Positions 1 to 10,106 of a stretch of DNA of 64,000 nt are shown here, piece by piece (the stretch's first letter is position 1; the number at the start of each line of letters is the position of its first letter). The stretch covers positions 595,541-659,540 of the forward strand of contig KB295623.1 in the NCBI GenBank assembly GCA_000328365.1, given 5' to 3'. Source of the DNA: Capitella teleta. Its lineage: Eukaryota; Annelida; Polychaeta; Capitellidae. Under the pieces are notes generated by a model, which worked only from the letters and a program-made list of their open reading frames with translations, made no database searches and had not been told where the DNA came from. A program made the position numbers and the translations under genes.

Positions 1-159
1 CTATAAAAACTTTTAATAATCTTCCCCCAGGAATATTCCCAGACCCCCCCCCCCCAACTTGGACACCTTAAAAAAAAAAAAGAACTCATACATGCATTTT
101 TCAACCACCAACATAACTAATGTGATTCAATAGAAAAAAAAACAAAAAACATCACATGA

Positions 160-598
160 CACCTGGATGAGAACGAGCTGATCTCAGAAGCTCAGTTCGA
201 CTTCAGGAAGGAAAGGTCATGCATGCTCCAATTATTGGAATTGATGGACACCTGGATGGAAGCATGGGAATGTGGATTGGAGGTTGATATTGCCTTCATG
301 GACTTCTGGAGAGCATTTGATACCGTACCTCATGGCAGACTACAAATGAAAGCAAAGAAACTTGGCATCGAAGGAAGCATTCTCAAATGGATCAGGAGCT
401 TTCTCACAGACAGGAAACAACAAGTGATTGTACAAGGGGCTTCATCGAGTTTGGGAAATGTGATCAGCGGAGTACAACAAGGGAGCGTTTTTAGCCCCAT
501 GTTGTTCATAGTTTACGTAAAGGACCTACCCCAGTCGCTCTCATCAATGGTTTGACTGTTTACCGATGATACAAAACTTTATAAAACAATATTATTGT
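160..598 (+). mobile_element. LINE reverse-transcriptase fragment (degenerate)
   Basis: This is an internal piece of a non-LTR reverse transcriptase. An upstream ENELISEAQFDFRKERSC-like block (about 170-225) corresponds to the usual 'LISxxQFGFRxGRSC' region. It is followed by DFWRAFDTVPHGRL, then LKWIRSFLTDRKQQV and SGVQQGSVFSPMLFIVYVKD, all typical of CR1/L2/jockey-like LINEs. A stop lies just before the FTDDTKLYK block (about 556-590), where the FADD catalytic motif would sit, and neither the endonuclease nor the rest of the element is present. It lies in the first intron of COQ6 on the opposite strand. The exact clade is uncertain; identity as a LINE RT is clear from the motif order. Confidence 0.8.
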
Positions 599-639
599 GA
601 CCCCGAAGACATGAAGTATCTTTAAGAGGACATCTCAGC

Positions 640-1010
640 AAATCATGTTTGTATTTATGTTTGTGTCGAGGTCCCGGGTTCGTGACCCGATCAAGCCATG
701 GGCGTTATGATTGTGAATTATAATGGAAATTCGTTATAATTGTAATTCTTCAGTGACTCTGCAGCGCTGCCCAACTGCGTAACAAGGCCGGGGGCTGTGT
801 ACTGTCTATGGTGGTATGCAGGATAAAGAACCCTTGGGCTTTTTCAATAAGAGTAGGGGGAAACCCCGGTCCCAGGCCTTCTGTTCTGGCGCCCGTATCA
901 TCCGAATGGTTTGGGTGGAGCCGTAAAACCCCATCATGTCACCCACTGACCCAGGCCCAAGCCGCCCTACAAATCAACTTCATAATCAAGTAAATTAAGT
1001 AAATCACTAA
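640..1010 (+). mobile_element. tRNA-derived SINE copy A
   Basis: The segment shares a collinear, diverged match with 34855-35175. Shared blocks include a B-box-like GGTTCGTGACC (about 677-687), TTCGTTATAATTGTAATTCTTC, AACAAGGCCGGG, GTACTG, GGATAA and GGGGGAAACCCCGGTCC. The tail is a short run of AAGTAAAT-like units (about 985-1020), as seen at SINE ends. A good A box is not obvious, so the tRNA origin rests mainly on the B box. It sits inside COQ6 intron 1. Confidence 0.6.
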
Positions 1011-1052
1011 GTCAGTAAGTGTTAACGTGATATCAATCTTTATTCAGCTTAC

Positions 1053-1287
1053 CCAAGCTTGCTGCCATCGCAGCACCGACCATGCCCCCTCCAGTGATGA
1101 TGATGTCATAGGCATCATGATCATGCCCTTGGTCGTGATGGTCAGTGGAAGGCGAAGGGCCACCACTCTCTGCACTTGTGTAATGCTCGCTTGTTTGATT
1201 AATAAAACGAGCTAAGAGTGGCTTGGAGTTGGAGTGGCTGTTGAATAAACGTAAGCCTCTGATAAGTTTGCAACCGGACGGCAACAT
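1053..1287 (-). CDS. COQ6: COQ6 first exon (ubiquinone biosynthesis FAD monooxygenase), partial
   Basis: This is the N-terminus of the mitochondrial flavin monooxygenase that hydroxylates the ubiquinone ring (C5 position) in the CoQ synthome. The ATG is at 1287-1285; no in-frame ATG was seen upstream of it. The first ~30 residues are basic with few acids (MLPSGCKLIRGLRLFNSHS), fitting a mitochondrial presequence. The exon ends in YDIIITGGGMVGAAMAASLG, the GxGxxG dinucleotide-binding fold that opens the COQ6/UbiH family. It stops at a GTAAGC donor (intron starts at 1052, phase 1). The rest of the gene lies beyond the left edge, and the visible intron contains the LINE and SINE fragments. An Asp/His-rich linker (STDHHDQGHDHDAYD) before the fold is unusual. 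It is head-to-head with FAM161. Confidence 0.82.
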
Positions 1288-1665
1288 AGTTGACAGCTCA
1301 ATAGAGATATATTGTTCCGATTTTATTGCATAATTTTGACAGCAATATTTAAACAGGAAGTTAGAGATCGTCTGTACACGCAAAAGTGATCAGCGGTTAA
1401 AATATTTTTGTTTCACACAAATTGAACCCACTGCAACGTTTTCGTTATTGAACTTCATTTTTTTGCTCATATTTCGTGATTTATTTGGCTTCAAATCATC
1501 GCTAAGTCTTGTTCGGAGTATTCAATAATTAATTATCAGTTGTTTCACATTTCTTTGATGATATATCTGAGTATAAGGGGGGCGAATCAACAAACGATTT
1601 TCGTCCAATGAGCGCGTCGATTCGGCGTTCTGCTCTGACTCGTTGGATTCCGGGGAAGCTTCAAC
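1288..1665. promoter_or_regulatory. shared COQ6 / FAM161 bidirectional promoter interval
   Basis: Only 378 bp separate the divergent start codons of COQ6 (1287, minus) and FAM161 (1666, plus). Both 5' UTRs and both core promoters must therefore fit here or overlap. No clear TATA box is placed for either gene. The sequence is AT-rich in the middle (about 1380-1560) and has more G+C next to FAM161. That it is a bidirectional promoter is inferred from the spacing. Confidence 0.55.
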
Positions 1666-4216
1666 ATGGCAACCGCTCATCAATGCTCCGTTATCACAAA
1701 CGGTTGCGTAAAACCACCCGTCAATCCCAAAACTGGGCTGTTTAACACTCAGAATGAAAGGAAGAGAGCGAGTTTCAGCGGTACATGGGGTGGGAGTGGT
1801 GCCGATTACATGGATAATCTGGAGGACCCATTGCAATTTCAAAACAGTCTCGCCAGATCTGTGAATTTTGACACCAGCAACACTCTCTTGGACACACTGC
1901 CTGCTGATATCGCGGATCTATCAGATGACGAATTCTACGGAAAGCTGACTGATTTGAGAACGGAACACAAGAAGACTTTGGAGACATGCGAGCGGATGTA
2001 CAATGAAAAAGTGAAGCAAGGTACCATGGCATCTTGTTTCACAGACAGGGACCCTGGGCGCCGATCCCCCTCGCCGACTCTCCCTGTCGCAACCTTGGAC
2101 GCAGACTACAGCATATCAAGCATGAAGTCACGTATTGATGAATTGAATAACAATCTGGACGAATTACGCAAGAGTTACAACAGCTTCACTACCGATAATG
2201 TGAAAGATATGTCATCCAGTAAACCTCCAACAGGAAAACTGAAAAAGAGTGATGCGTTACCAGTGCATGCTGTCACAAGAAATTCTAGCAAAACATGGGC
2301 TACTACGAGTGACGAGCACCGTTTCTGGAAGCCTCTTAGTACTGCATCATCCAATGAAAGTCTGAACGAAGAGCGAAGACGTGATCGCCCTCTAGAGGGA
2401 CCAAAATCAATCGATGAAGCCATTTATCGTATCCAGGGTATGTGGAAGGATTTCTCGGTAGATGAATACGTTCCAAGGCGCTCGACTCTCCGAAGGAGTA
2501 ATTCTCTCTCTCGCTTATCCTCGGGTCGATCATCATCGGCTGAGCGGGTCAAGGAGGACTGGACACCAAAGATCACCATCCCTAAACCGTTCAGGATGAC
2601 CCTTAGGGAAGCGAAGAAAACTCCAAAGAAAACCAAAGCAATGGTAGAACTTGATGAGATGAAGCAGCGTAAATTGAAAGAACAAGAGTCTGAGTGCCAG
2701 AAGAAGTTCAAGGCCACTCCGATCCCCGCTCACGTCTACCTCCCGCTTTACGATCAAATCATGGAAGAGAAAGAAAGCCGGCGGAAAACAAATAAGAAAA
2801 CTTGTGCTCAGATGATTCAGTCGAGCGTGAAGCCGTTTAAGTTCTCTCAACGAGAAGATAAGAAGAAACAAATCCGTCACGCCAAGTATGAGAACATGTT
2901 TAAAGATGGAGAGCCGGTGACGTCATTTAGAGCCAAACCATACCCAGAGCACCTCTTTAATTCTCTCACGGAAGATCAGATGAGAGAGGAAGATGAATAC
3001 AGAAGAATCCGCATACAAATGCGAGCAGAAGATCTGCTCAAGACGGCATCACTGCCTCCGAACATGAAAGCGCGAGGTCAGGATTACACCGTAGGCAAAC
3101 AGAGATCCAAGAAACAAGCAGAGAAAGCCCGCGGTTTCTCCATTGAATCTGAATTCAGGCCAAAGGTCAATGACTCCATTCCGGATTTTGATGAGTTACA
3201 CAAGAATTTCCAGAATAATTTAAGCAAGAAGAAATTCAACAAAGAAGCCACCGTCTGCAAACCTTTCAATCTACGAACCAGCTCACTGGCTACGTCTAAG
3301 TCGCACATCTACAATGACTCCATTCTCAGTGATGATTCACCTAAAGAGAACTTCAGACCAAACAGGAGTTCCAGACCCAAATCTGCTGGTACGTGACTTT
3401 TACACTCAACGATTGATGCAGTAATCAGTTTGAAATTATAGTTTCCTTGGACTCTTTGGATTCCTTTCCAACTAAGATGACAACCGCAGCAGAGTTACGT
3501 CAGAGCAACTTGAAGTAAGTTTGCTATTGATTCATTACTTTATTTGTGTAATTATTTTCATCACAGAATGAAACTGCAACAAGATTATGAACGCGATATC
3601 GAACGTCAGAACGAAGAGAGGCGACGGAGATACAGAGAAGGGCAGCTGAAGAAAGTGATCACGGATCGCGTGGCTGCCAACGACCGAAGCTCCAATCTGA
3701 AATCCTACACTGAAGCTAAACTCAAAGAATATCGGTTGGCGTCGGTGTGATTAGTTGAATCAACACTTAAAATTGTTTCTTGCAGGGAATCTGAACGAGC
3801 AAGGCGGCAGGAGTATCGCAACCAACTGAAGGAAATCAACAACCGGGTCAAATCGCGTCCTTTGCTGATAGAGCAAGCCGCTGAGGTACCATTGTCACTT
3901 TCATGAAAGAATATCTCGTGAACGTCATATTTGATCACAGGCCAACGCCAAAAGAGCGGCTGATAAACGGTACAAAGAGACACTGACAAGAGCAGGCCTG
4001 GATGAAGAGTTTATCAAAAGGAAAGGATCTCGTGCTGATAGCAACTCACTGCCAGCTGATCTTGAAGACGAGATATCGGAAGCTTTCTCTAGCAGACATT
4101 CGCACCATTCTGCTAGATCTGCAAATGAATACACAGAAGTACTTGATGAACCCACTATGATGTCACGAGATGGATATTCATCAGCAGAAATTGAGAGCGA
4201 TATCGATATGGTATAA
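1666..4216 (+). CDS. FAM161: FAM161 family ciliary/centrosomal protein (FAM161A/B-like)
   Basis: Five exons are supported by GT-AG sites and phase: 1666-3388, 3442-3514, 3567-3734, 3786-3885 and 3941-4216, giving about 779 aa. Exon 3 could instead end at 3746, which is also phase-compatible and adds four residues. FAM161 proteins bind microtubules at the ciliary basal body, connecting cilium and centriole. The UPF0564 core is clear: KPFRMTLREA (about residue 306), ATPIPAHVYLPLYDQI (about 350), SSVKPFKFSQRE (about 388), FRAKPYPEHLF (about 421), then long charged helices rich in Arg, Lys and Glu that look like coiled coil. The C-terminus is acidic and Ser-rich. All four introns are 51-55 bp. 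An AATAAA at 4456-4461 is a likely poly(A) signal. The protein is somewhat longer than the human paralogues; A versus B cannot be assigned. Confidence 0.9.
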
Positions 4217-4897
4217 GAGAAATGAACTCATGTTTTGCTTTAAGATAATTTATTCTTATTTATAGGTTTTTTTTTTCTTTTTTTTTTCAAATGTTGCTCA
4301 AATTTGTTTGTGTTAGTTACTCTTGTGTATTTGTTAAATTTTACGTGATATGTGACAAATTTGTAATCATTAATCATACTACTTCACTCTCTGCCAATTA
4401 TATCTGTCCTGCTTGAATGATTTTTTTTGTTTATTCTGTCATGGTGCCTGTTATTAATAAATAGTATAACAAAAGAAATTGAGATTCAGTTTTTCACACT
4501 ATAGAAGGTTTTAATGGCCATCAAAATTAATGCTTGAATGAAAAATATATGAAATATCAATGATGAAAAAGGGACAATTATAAAATAAAAGGACTACAAT
4601 CGAATATGAACAGGAATATTGCTAAACATAAAAAAAAAATCAATGCAAAAAAATATCAACCTAGAAAAAACAAGGAACTGAAAGATTGAATAGCACAAAC
4701 TAGTAAAAATTGAAAATGTCATGTATAACATGACAGGTTGCAATTCATCATTCCGTTTATTCTTACTTTGCAAAAAAACGCAACAAAAAATTGAAACCTG
4801 AAGAACTGAAATCAAAAATTGACTTCACAAAAAAAAAAAAAAAAAGATAATATGCACAAACCCAGTATAAAACTACTGATTGCGTCACCAAAAAAAA
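4217..4897. other. convergent 3' ends of FAM161 and the zinc-finger gene
   Basis: No coding signal is seen. There is an AATAAA on the plus strand at 4456-4461 (FAM161) and TTTATT at 4756-4761, which is AATAAA on the minus strand (zinc-finger gene). The two transcripts are therefore predicted to end about 300 bp apart, tail-to-tail. Poly(A)/poly(T) tracts lie at about 4266-4290 and 4830-4846. Confidence 0.55.
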
Positions 4898-6621
4898 TCA
4901 CGAATCAAGGAGATCAGTGGCATCGTAAACACCTCTGTTTCTGTCTTCATACGAAGATGGATTACAGAGGACGTCGTTCTCATGGTCCGCAGCGTGGTAC
5001 ATCTTAGAGAGGGTTCCCATTGACGACGCCTGTGATAGAACCACGACATTGTCGTCACCGCTAGGGACGTCCGATGAAGCAGCAGTCATGGCGTCATCTG
5101 CATTTGAGGGGAGGGTTTTGAAAGGCAAACGTAAATAGAGCACACTGACCATTTGATCCGAGTATGCATTGATCTAATTTAAGGTAGTCTTGTTCCACTT
5201 GGGAAGTTTCTTCTATGCCTGTAGGTGGAGAGAGGAGGTCGGAGGTTAGGATGGTGCTGTGACTGAGCGTTACCTTGGAAACTACACAGGGACTGCTCCT
5301 CTTCTGTGGGTGATGACTGCTGAGGCTCGCCGTACATTGAGATACCATCACGGACAAATGCTTGTAAGACTAGTTCATTGCACGGTGTGTTTGACTCCAT
5401 GGATATAACCGTGTTCAGCTTCATTCCGCTGTCGCTTGGCAGTTTGTTTTGCTGCCTCTTCTTTTTATCGGCCATTTTCTCTGGATGACATCGTTTAAGG
5501 TGGGCTGTTCGACTACTGCTCTGCGTAAACTCCTGCGAGCAGAAATCGCACGAAAACGGCTTCTTTCCTTTTAATTAAAAAAAAAAAAAAAAAAAAAACA
5601 CTAATTAAAATCTGTAGATCAACATAGAAAATCGTCCTGACCACTGTGTTTGACTAGATGCTTCTTTAAACTTGATTTCTCCGCAAAGGCCCAGTCACAC
5701 TGCTCACACCGGAAAGGTCGTTCACCTGTGCAATAACAAATTGTGACTATGATGCAATCCGTGCACCTGCCTTACCTGAATGCAAGCGAACGTGATTTCC
5801 GAGATTTCCCTTCGTAGTGAACGCTTTGTCGCAACCCGGTTCTTCACACTTGAACGGTTTCTCACCCGTGTGCGTTCGTTGATGCACCAGGAGACGCTGT
5901 GGCGTGATGAAAGCCTTCCCACACCCAGGTTCATCGCACTTGAAAGCCCGCTCTTGGCTGAGAAGTCAGAAAGTGAAAAAAAAAAAAAAAAAAGACTACT
6001 CAACCAAACCCACTTGTGGCTTAACATGTGGTATTTCAGGTGCGTTGGCCAGGTGAATTCTCGTTCGCATCCTTCGTGAGTGCAAGTCAAAGGAGTGCAC
6101 TTGCTTCCTCTCTGATGCTGTCGTCTCGCGTGGACGTTGAGTGCTGATATGCTGTCGAAAACTTGACTGCATGCTTCATACGGACAAACCTCACAAACCA
6201 CAGTCTGGCTCATTCGCCTCGCTAGAATGATACACACCGTGGACAATTTTATCCAATAAGCTGAGGCAAACTCACATTTTTTCGGAGCCGGTTCCGCTAA
6301 ACATGGATCCTCTCGAGTGGGAGGAGTTTCGACTGTTTCAGCAGACACGATTTCAGAGCTCTCGCCTTCAGACAGTGAAAACTGAACATTTCTCAGCACG
6401 TAATTGAGATCAGTGATGTTGCTTGAGTTGTTTGGCAGAGTGCTGACGACCAGCAGAGAAATGTGTTGATCTTCACCTCCGTTCTTATCTTCTGACTCAT
6501 CATTTGACCTAATTACATATAAGGGCATCGACCCATCTTCTGGTAACCTGGATTCTTTGTAAATATTTAATCCAGAGGAATTGGAGTCGTCGACAGCGTC
6601 AACACTATCTTCTTCTTCCAT
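4898..6621 (-). CDS. ZNF410: ZNF410-like C2H2 zinc-finger transcription factor
   Basis: Seven exons (minus): 6621-6276, 6221-6014, 5957-5776, 5725-5642, 5567-5274, 5218-5150 and 5097-4898, all phase-consistent, giving about 460 aa. ATG is at 6621. An acidic N-terminal ~115 residues precedes an array of C2H2 fingers: CEREFTWPTHLKYHMLSH, CGKAFITPQRLLVHQRTH, CDKAFTTKGNLGNHVRLH, CDWAFAEKSSLKKHLVKH and CSQEFTQSSSRTAHLKRCH. The linkers are TGEKPF, SGERPF and SGKKPF. The five-finger order, helix residues (WPxHxKYH, QRLxVH, FTTxGNLxNH, FAExSSLxKHLVxHS, FxQSxSRxxH) and total length match vertebrate ZNF410 as I recall it. An extra degenerate finger (CPYEACSQVFDSISALNVHA) lies just N-terminal. The C-terminal ~170 residues carry no recognised domain. 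Introns are 50-74 bp. The five fingers are expected to bind DNA; ZNF410 in mammals acts almost solely on CHD4. Confidence 0.87.
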
Positions 6622-6922
6622 GACTGCAAAGAGAACTTGTATTAAATTCCATTGGAAAGATAAAAATGAAAGTCACTGGTTCAATGCCTGTGTCTCCGAA
6701 TTCACAATATTTCCCCTGGTTATTGGACCCATCAAACCAAAACAAACGTATCTTACCAGGGAGCATACTATGATACTTGCATATAACGAGGGAAATGAAG
6801 TCAGGCAGAAACAATATGTGGCTTTTAAACTGCAGAATTTCCAACTTGATGAAAATTATCTAATTTTCCTCAGTGATCACTGCAAAACAGTATTTTTCAT
6901 CGTTCTGACCACCTCTATAAAT
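6622..6922. other. upstream region of the ZNF410-like gene
   Basis: This 300-bp interval lies upstream of the zinc-finger gene's ATG and should hold its 5' UTR and promoter. No TATA box, CpG cluster or clear motif was recognised, and there is no convincing coding frame. Confidence 0.4.
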
Positions 6923-7103
6923 TGACCCAACCTCAATTGTAAAATAAGCTGGTTAACCTTTTCTGGCTTGAGCAACGCACGTTTACATATAACGAATAAC
7001 GATGTTGCCACCAGTGCCATGCGACGCATAACTGACACTTTGCACACAAATCTCCCATGATAGAATCCCATATACGTAATGACCCAACCTCAATTGTAAA
7101 ATA
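6923..7103. repeat. 133-bp templated insert flanked by 24-bp direct repeats
   Basis: A 24-bp sequence at 6923-6946 is repeated exactly at 7080-7103. Between them, 6947-7079 is base-for-base the same as 8606-8738 inside the transposon to the right. The identity continues four bases (TGAC, 7080-7083 and 8739-8742) into the second direct repeat. The second direct repeat ends exactly at the TA that precedes the Tigger-like element at 7104. The segment looks like a repair patch copied from the neighbouring element, not an independent insertion. Confidence 0.75.
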
Positions 7104-7560
7104 CAGTCAGACCCCGTTAATCCGCCGTCATGTGATCCGCCCTAAAATCCTAGGGACGAATCTTTTGTAATGTTAATTGTGTCATGTGATCTGCCGTTTT
7201 CGGTAATCGACCTACGACCACGATTCTCTGGAACAAAATCTACACTGACATATATAATCCGCCTTTTGAAATATCGTAGTGTAAACAAACATTAGACACG
7301 ACATATCAATTGTTGATGATTTTTTCAAGTCAGGTCAATTAAACAACAAATGGCACCCTTCCGCCTATTCAACATTTAAGAAGTTAATTAAACAAAGGAA
7401 TCAATTGCAGGTACCACACTGTCCTGGTTATATGAGCAGTGCGCTAAGGCAGACAAGCATTCCACAAAAATCCAGTGTAATCCAATGTAACCTGTGGAAG
7501 TCACTGTGGCCCATATTTAAGTAATGCATAGCCAGAAGAACCTGCATGGCATCAGTTCAA

Positions 7561-8273
7561 TTAAAGGGAGGGAGAACTGGTTAAAAATAGACTTTGAGGC
7601 GCTGTTTGATGCACCAAAAATGATTCCTATGCCTGGCCCACACAAGGAATATCATCGCTAACGATTTCGCGGGAGATATATTGCTAATTAGGCGTGACGT
7701 CAGGAGCTGTGATGAAACACCAAGTTCCCCATCTTTTGCAATGGGCCTCGTCATATCAGCGTGTCCTGCGACTAAACCCCTGGATATTTTTTTATTTTAT
7801 TTTCGGAAATAGATAGAATAATCATTTTGCCACCAGTCAGGCGCGAAAAAAAAACATTTTTCGCTATTTTTCTTATTTTAACAAGCAATTTTCTAGGACA
7901 ACTACCATGGTTTCTCATTCTGATACAGTAAAAAGGTCAGCCAGAGTGCACCACGCATGCGCAATATTGACGCTTTCGTTTCGTAAGCAACAAGGATGTC
8001 CTTTTATGGCAAAGATAGCCTGCTCTGATTGGCTGAAATCGATAGCTTCACGAGGGGAACGGGACCAATCACGGCAAGCCCTCAGCTGACGTTTGCCTCC
8101 TATACTTCGCAATGGAAGCCATTCTCCCATAGGCCCGATGCTAACCCCAATATTCGGAATGCATTATTTCCTTACGCTTGCATCCAGGCATGGTGTTCTT
8201 GGCACGGAATGCTATTAATTGGTGCTATGTGTCAATAGAACATCACTTAAAATTTAGTTCCCCATCCCTTTAA
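7561..8273. mobile_element. TTAA-flanked MITE (piggyBac-like), copy 1
   Basis: The element begins TTAAAGGGAGGGAGAACTGG (7561) and ends in AGTTCCCCATCCCTTTAA (8273), an imperfect terminal inverted repeat bounded by TTAA. This suggests a piggyBac-type, TTAA-targeted non-autonomous element. A closely related copy in reverse orientation lies at 34053-34483, matching from the AGGGAGGGAGAACT end through ACTTCGCAATGG (about 8106-8117) but lacking about 125 internal bases. No protein is encoded. It is inserted in the Tigger-like element. Confidence 0.65.
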
Positions 8274-8349
8274 AAAGTTTAAAGAGAGGCCTACTGGATG
8301 CTTGGTACATTTATTCAGTTTACATCATTAGAAATTGAGTGACACCAGT

Positions 8350-8937
8350 AGGCTTGGGCGATAAAAAATAAAAATTTTCGCGATAATTTTCACAAAATTA
8401 TCGTGATAATTATCCGCGGAGCCAGAAAACCAAGGAAATCAGTTGTAACACCTCAAAACACAGCTATTTTCATGAAATACCTTTAATGACAATAACTTGA
8501 ATGGAAAAATGAAAAAAAACATAATATCTTGGATAAGATAAAGAAAAAATGAAAAGAAGAAAAAATTACTGACGTTCAACCTTGGCATTATGAACTAGAA
8601 AAATGAGCTGGTTAACCTTTTCTGGCTTGAGCAACGCACGTTTACATATAACGAATAACGATGTTGCCACCAGTGCCATGCGACGCATAACTGACACTTT
8701 GCACACAAATCTCCCATGATAGAATCCCATATACGTAATGACTTCATATAACAAGCACATGCTATTTGCATTATGGGCGAGAAATGCGTTATGGATGGGA
8801 AATGCGTTATGTTTCCAATGCGTTATGGATGGTAAATGCGCTATGGTCTTATCGATAATTATCGAGTGGTAAAATTATCGATATCGAAGTAGACAATTAT
8901 CAAAATTATCGATATATCGAAAATATCGCCCAAGCCT
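8350..8937. mobile_element. MITE with AGGCTTGGGCGATA inverted ends
   Basis: A 14-bp terminal inverted repeat, AGGCTTGGGCGATA, is at 8350-8363, with its reverse complement TATCGCCCAAGCCT at 8924-8937. Subterminal DNA on both sides is full of AATTATCG/CGATAATT motifs, so the ends can pair further. No 8-bp target duplication was seen, so membership in hAT is only a guess. The middle holds the 137-bp source segment 8606-8742 and a short repeat of AAATGCGTTATGG-like units (about 8782-8850). Confidence 0.62.
8606..8742. repeat. source copy of the 137-bp duplicated segment
   Basis: These 137 bases are identical to 6947-7083. Both copies contain the same short minus-strand open frame, which is a by-product of the duplication and not evidence for a gene. 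The copy here is embedded in the MITE at 8350-8937. Confidence 0.8.
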
Positions 8938-10027
8938 TTTTGTTAATCCGCCTGTTTCCTTGGGAATGGAGGAGAGCAGATTAACGGGGTCTGACTGTAC
9001 TGATTTCGCAGAATAGGACGACCCTTTTAACGTACCTCAAGAATTCCTGCAATTTGAGCCCCGAAAAAAATTACTCTACAGTAGGCTTGAGTAGACAAGA
9101 GCTGTCATCCTCGATAGTCAACCACTGGTTCTCAATACGCCTCTAGCAGCATTATATTATACAGAATAGACCAGAAGTAATCAAGTATCTCATCCTCCAT
9201 AAGTCCATGTAAATGATAACTGTTATGATTGCTAAAATCATAATGCTTTCTAGCAAATTTCTGTTTTGCTTTTAATATGGATTAGATAAGACTACTTTTG
9301 TTTAGCTCCCGATAGGTAGCGGAGCTCCTTACAGTACACTGGAGTGTATTATAGACTCCGCTTGAGGAGCGAACGTTTGACCCACTCTGTATAATACATG
9401 GAAAAACAACGTCAATTATCGCTCACAAGATGAGTACTCAGAACATTTAGAAGTCATTTTAGCCATCCTAATTTCTAAAAAATAGCCAAATATATTACCG
9501 GTCTAATACACATATAATTCACGTCGTTATTTAAACAGCCGCGATCCAATTAAATCGAATTGATGTCGTCAATAGAGATTGGCGATTGTCAATGTTACGA
9601 TAATTTCATCCGACTGGAAACACTTTTAGGTTATTCGATTGATTTTTCGCGCGCTCTCCGACCTTGAAGTCTCTGTGTGATTTCACACGTGGCCGTCTAC
9701 ACTACATTATAATCCAGTAGTCTACTATCAATATAGTATATCAATATAGTATCATAATTATACTATCATAAGATATTGCTATGTTAGTATGTACTAAATA
9801 CTAATTAAAACTGATCTGATTATGGCACGCTTGTGGGCATACTATGTACAAACATCTTGTAGGTCAAGCTGTAATACTCTGAGCCTGATGGCGCCTAGCT
9901 ATGCGTACATGTATTTGGAATTAACTATTGTAAGTGTTATCCAAGGATCACTCATGGTTCAGTGCTCTGAACAAACAAGGAAAATGTGTTACTCATACTA
10001 GTATCTACCTGGATAATCTAAACTTAC

Positions 10028-10106
10028 CTATTTGGCTCAGTGATAGAACATTGGACTTTCACTCCAAAGGAAAGGGCTTCAATACCCAGGGGTTACTACA
10101 ATCCAA
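10028..10106 (+). mobile_element. tRNA(Glu)-like SINE head
   Basis: An A-box-like TGGCTCAGTGA (10033-10043) is followed by an anticodon arm TTGGA-CTTTCAC-TCCAA (10051-10067), whose loop would present TTC (Glu). A B-box-like GGCTTCAATACCC (about 10075-10087) comes next. The acceptor stem does not pair properly, so this is a tRNA-derived repeat head and not a functional tRNA. A related head lies inverted at 10450-10520. Confidence 0.5.

Larger units (their letters stand above)
7104..8997. mobile_element. Tigger/pogo-like non-autonomous DNA transposon with nested inserts
   Basis: The left end CAGTCAGACCCCGTTAATC (7104 onwards) is the reverse complement of the right end (about 8979-8997). Both ends are flanked by TA (7102-7103, 8998-8999), the target duplication of Tc1/mariner-pogo elements. 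The CAGT...CCCCG-type end is typical of Tigger. Internal copies of the GATCCGCC/AATCCGCC motif occur near the left end. No transposase reading frame survives. Two other inverted-repeat elements are inserted within it (7561-8273 and 8350-8937), which together make up about two thirds of its length. Confidence 0.72.

Noticed and set aside
1288-1383. Longer N-terminus for COQ6 starting at 1383
   Set aside because: The frame is open, but it would begin with TTG; the first ATG is at 1287 and starts a good mitochondrial presequence.
6877-8760. The same short peptide encoded twice on the minus strand (6877-7071 and 8566-8760)
   Set aside because: Both lie in the exact 137-bp duplication; this is DNA copying, not a gene family.
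10028-10106. Functional tRNA-Glu gene
   Set aside because: The anticodon arm and both boxes are recognisable, but the acceptor stem does not pair and the T arm is weak, so it is a SINE head.
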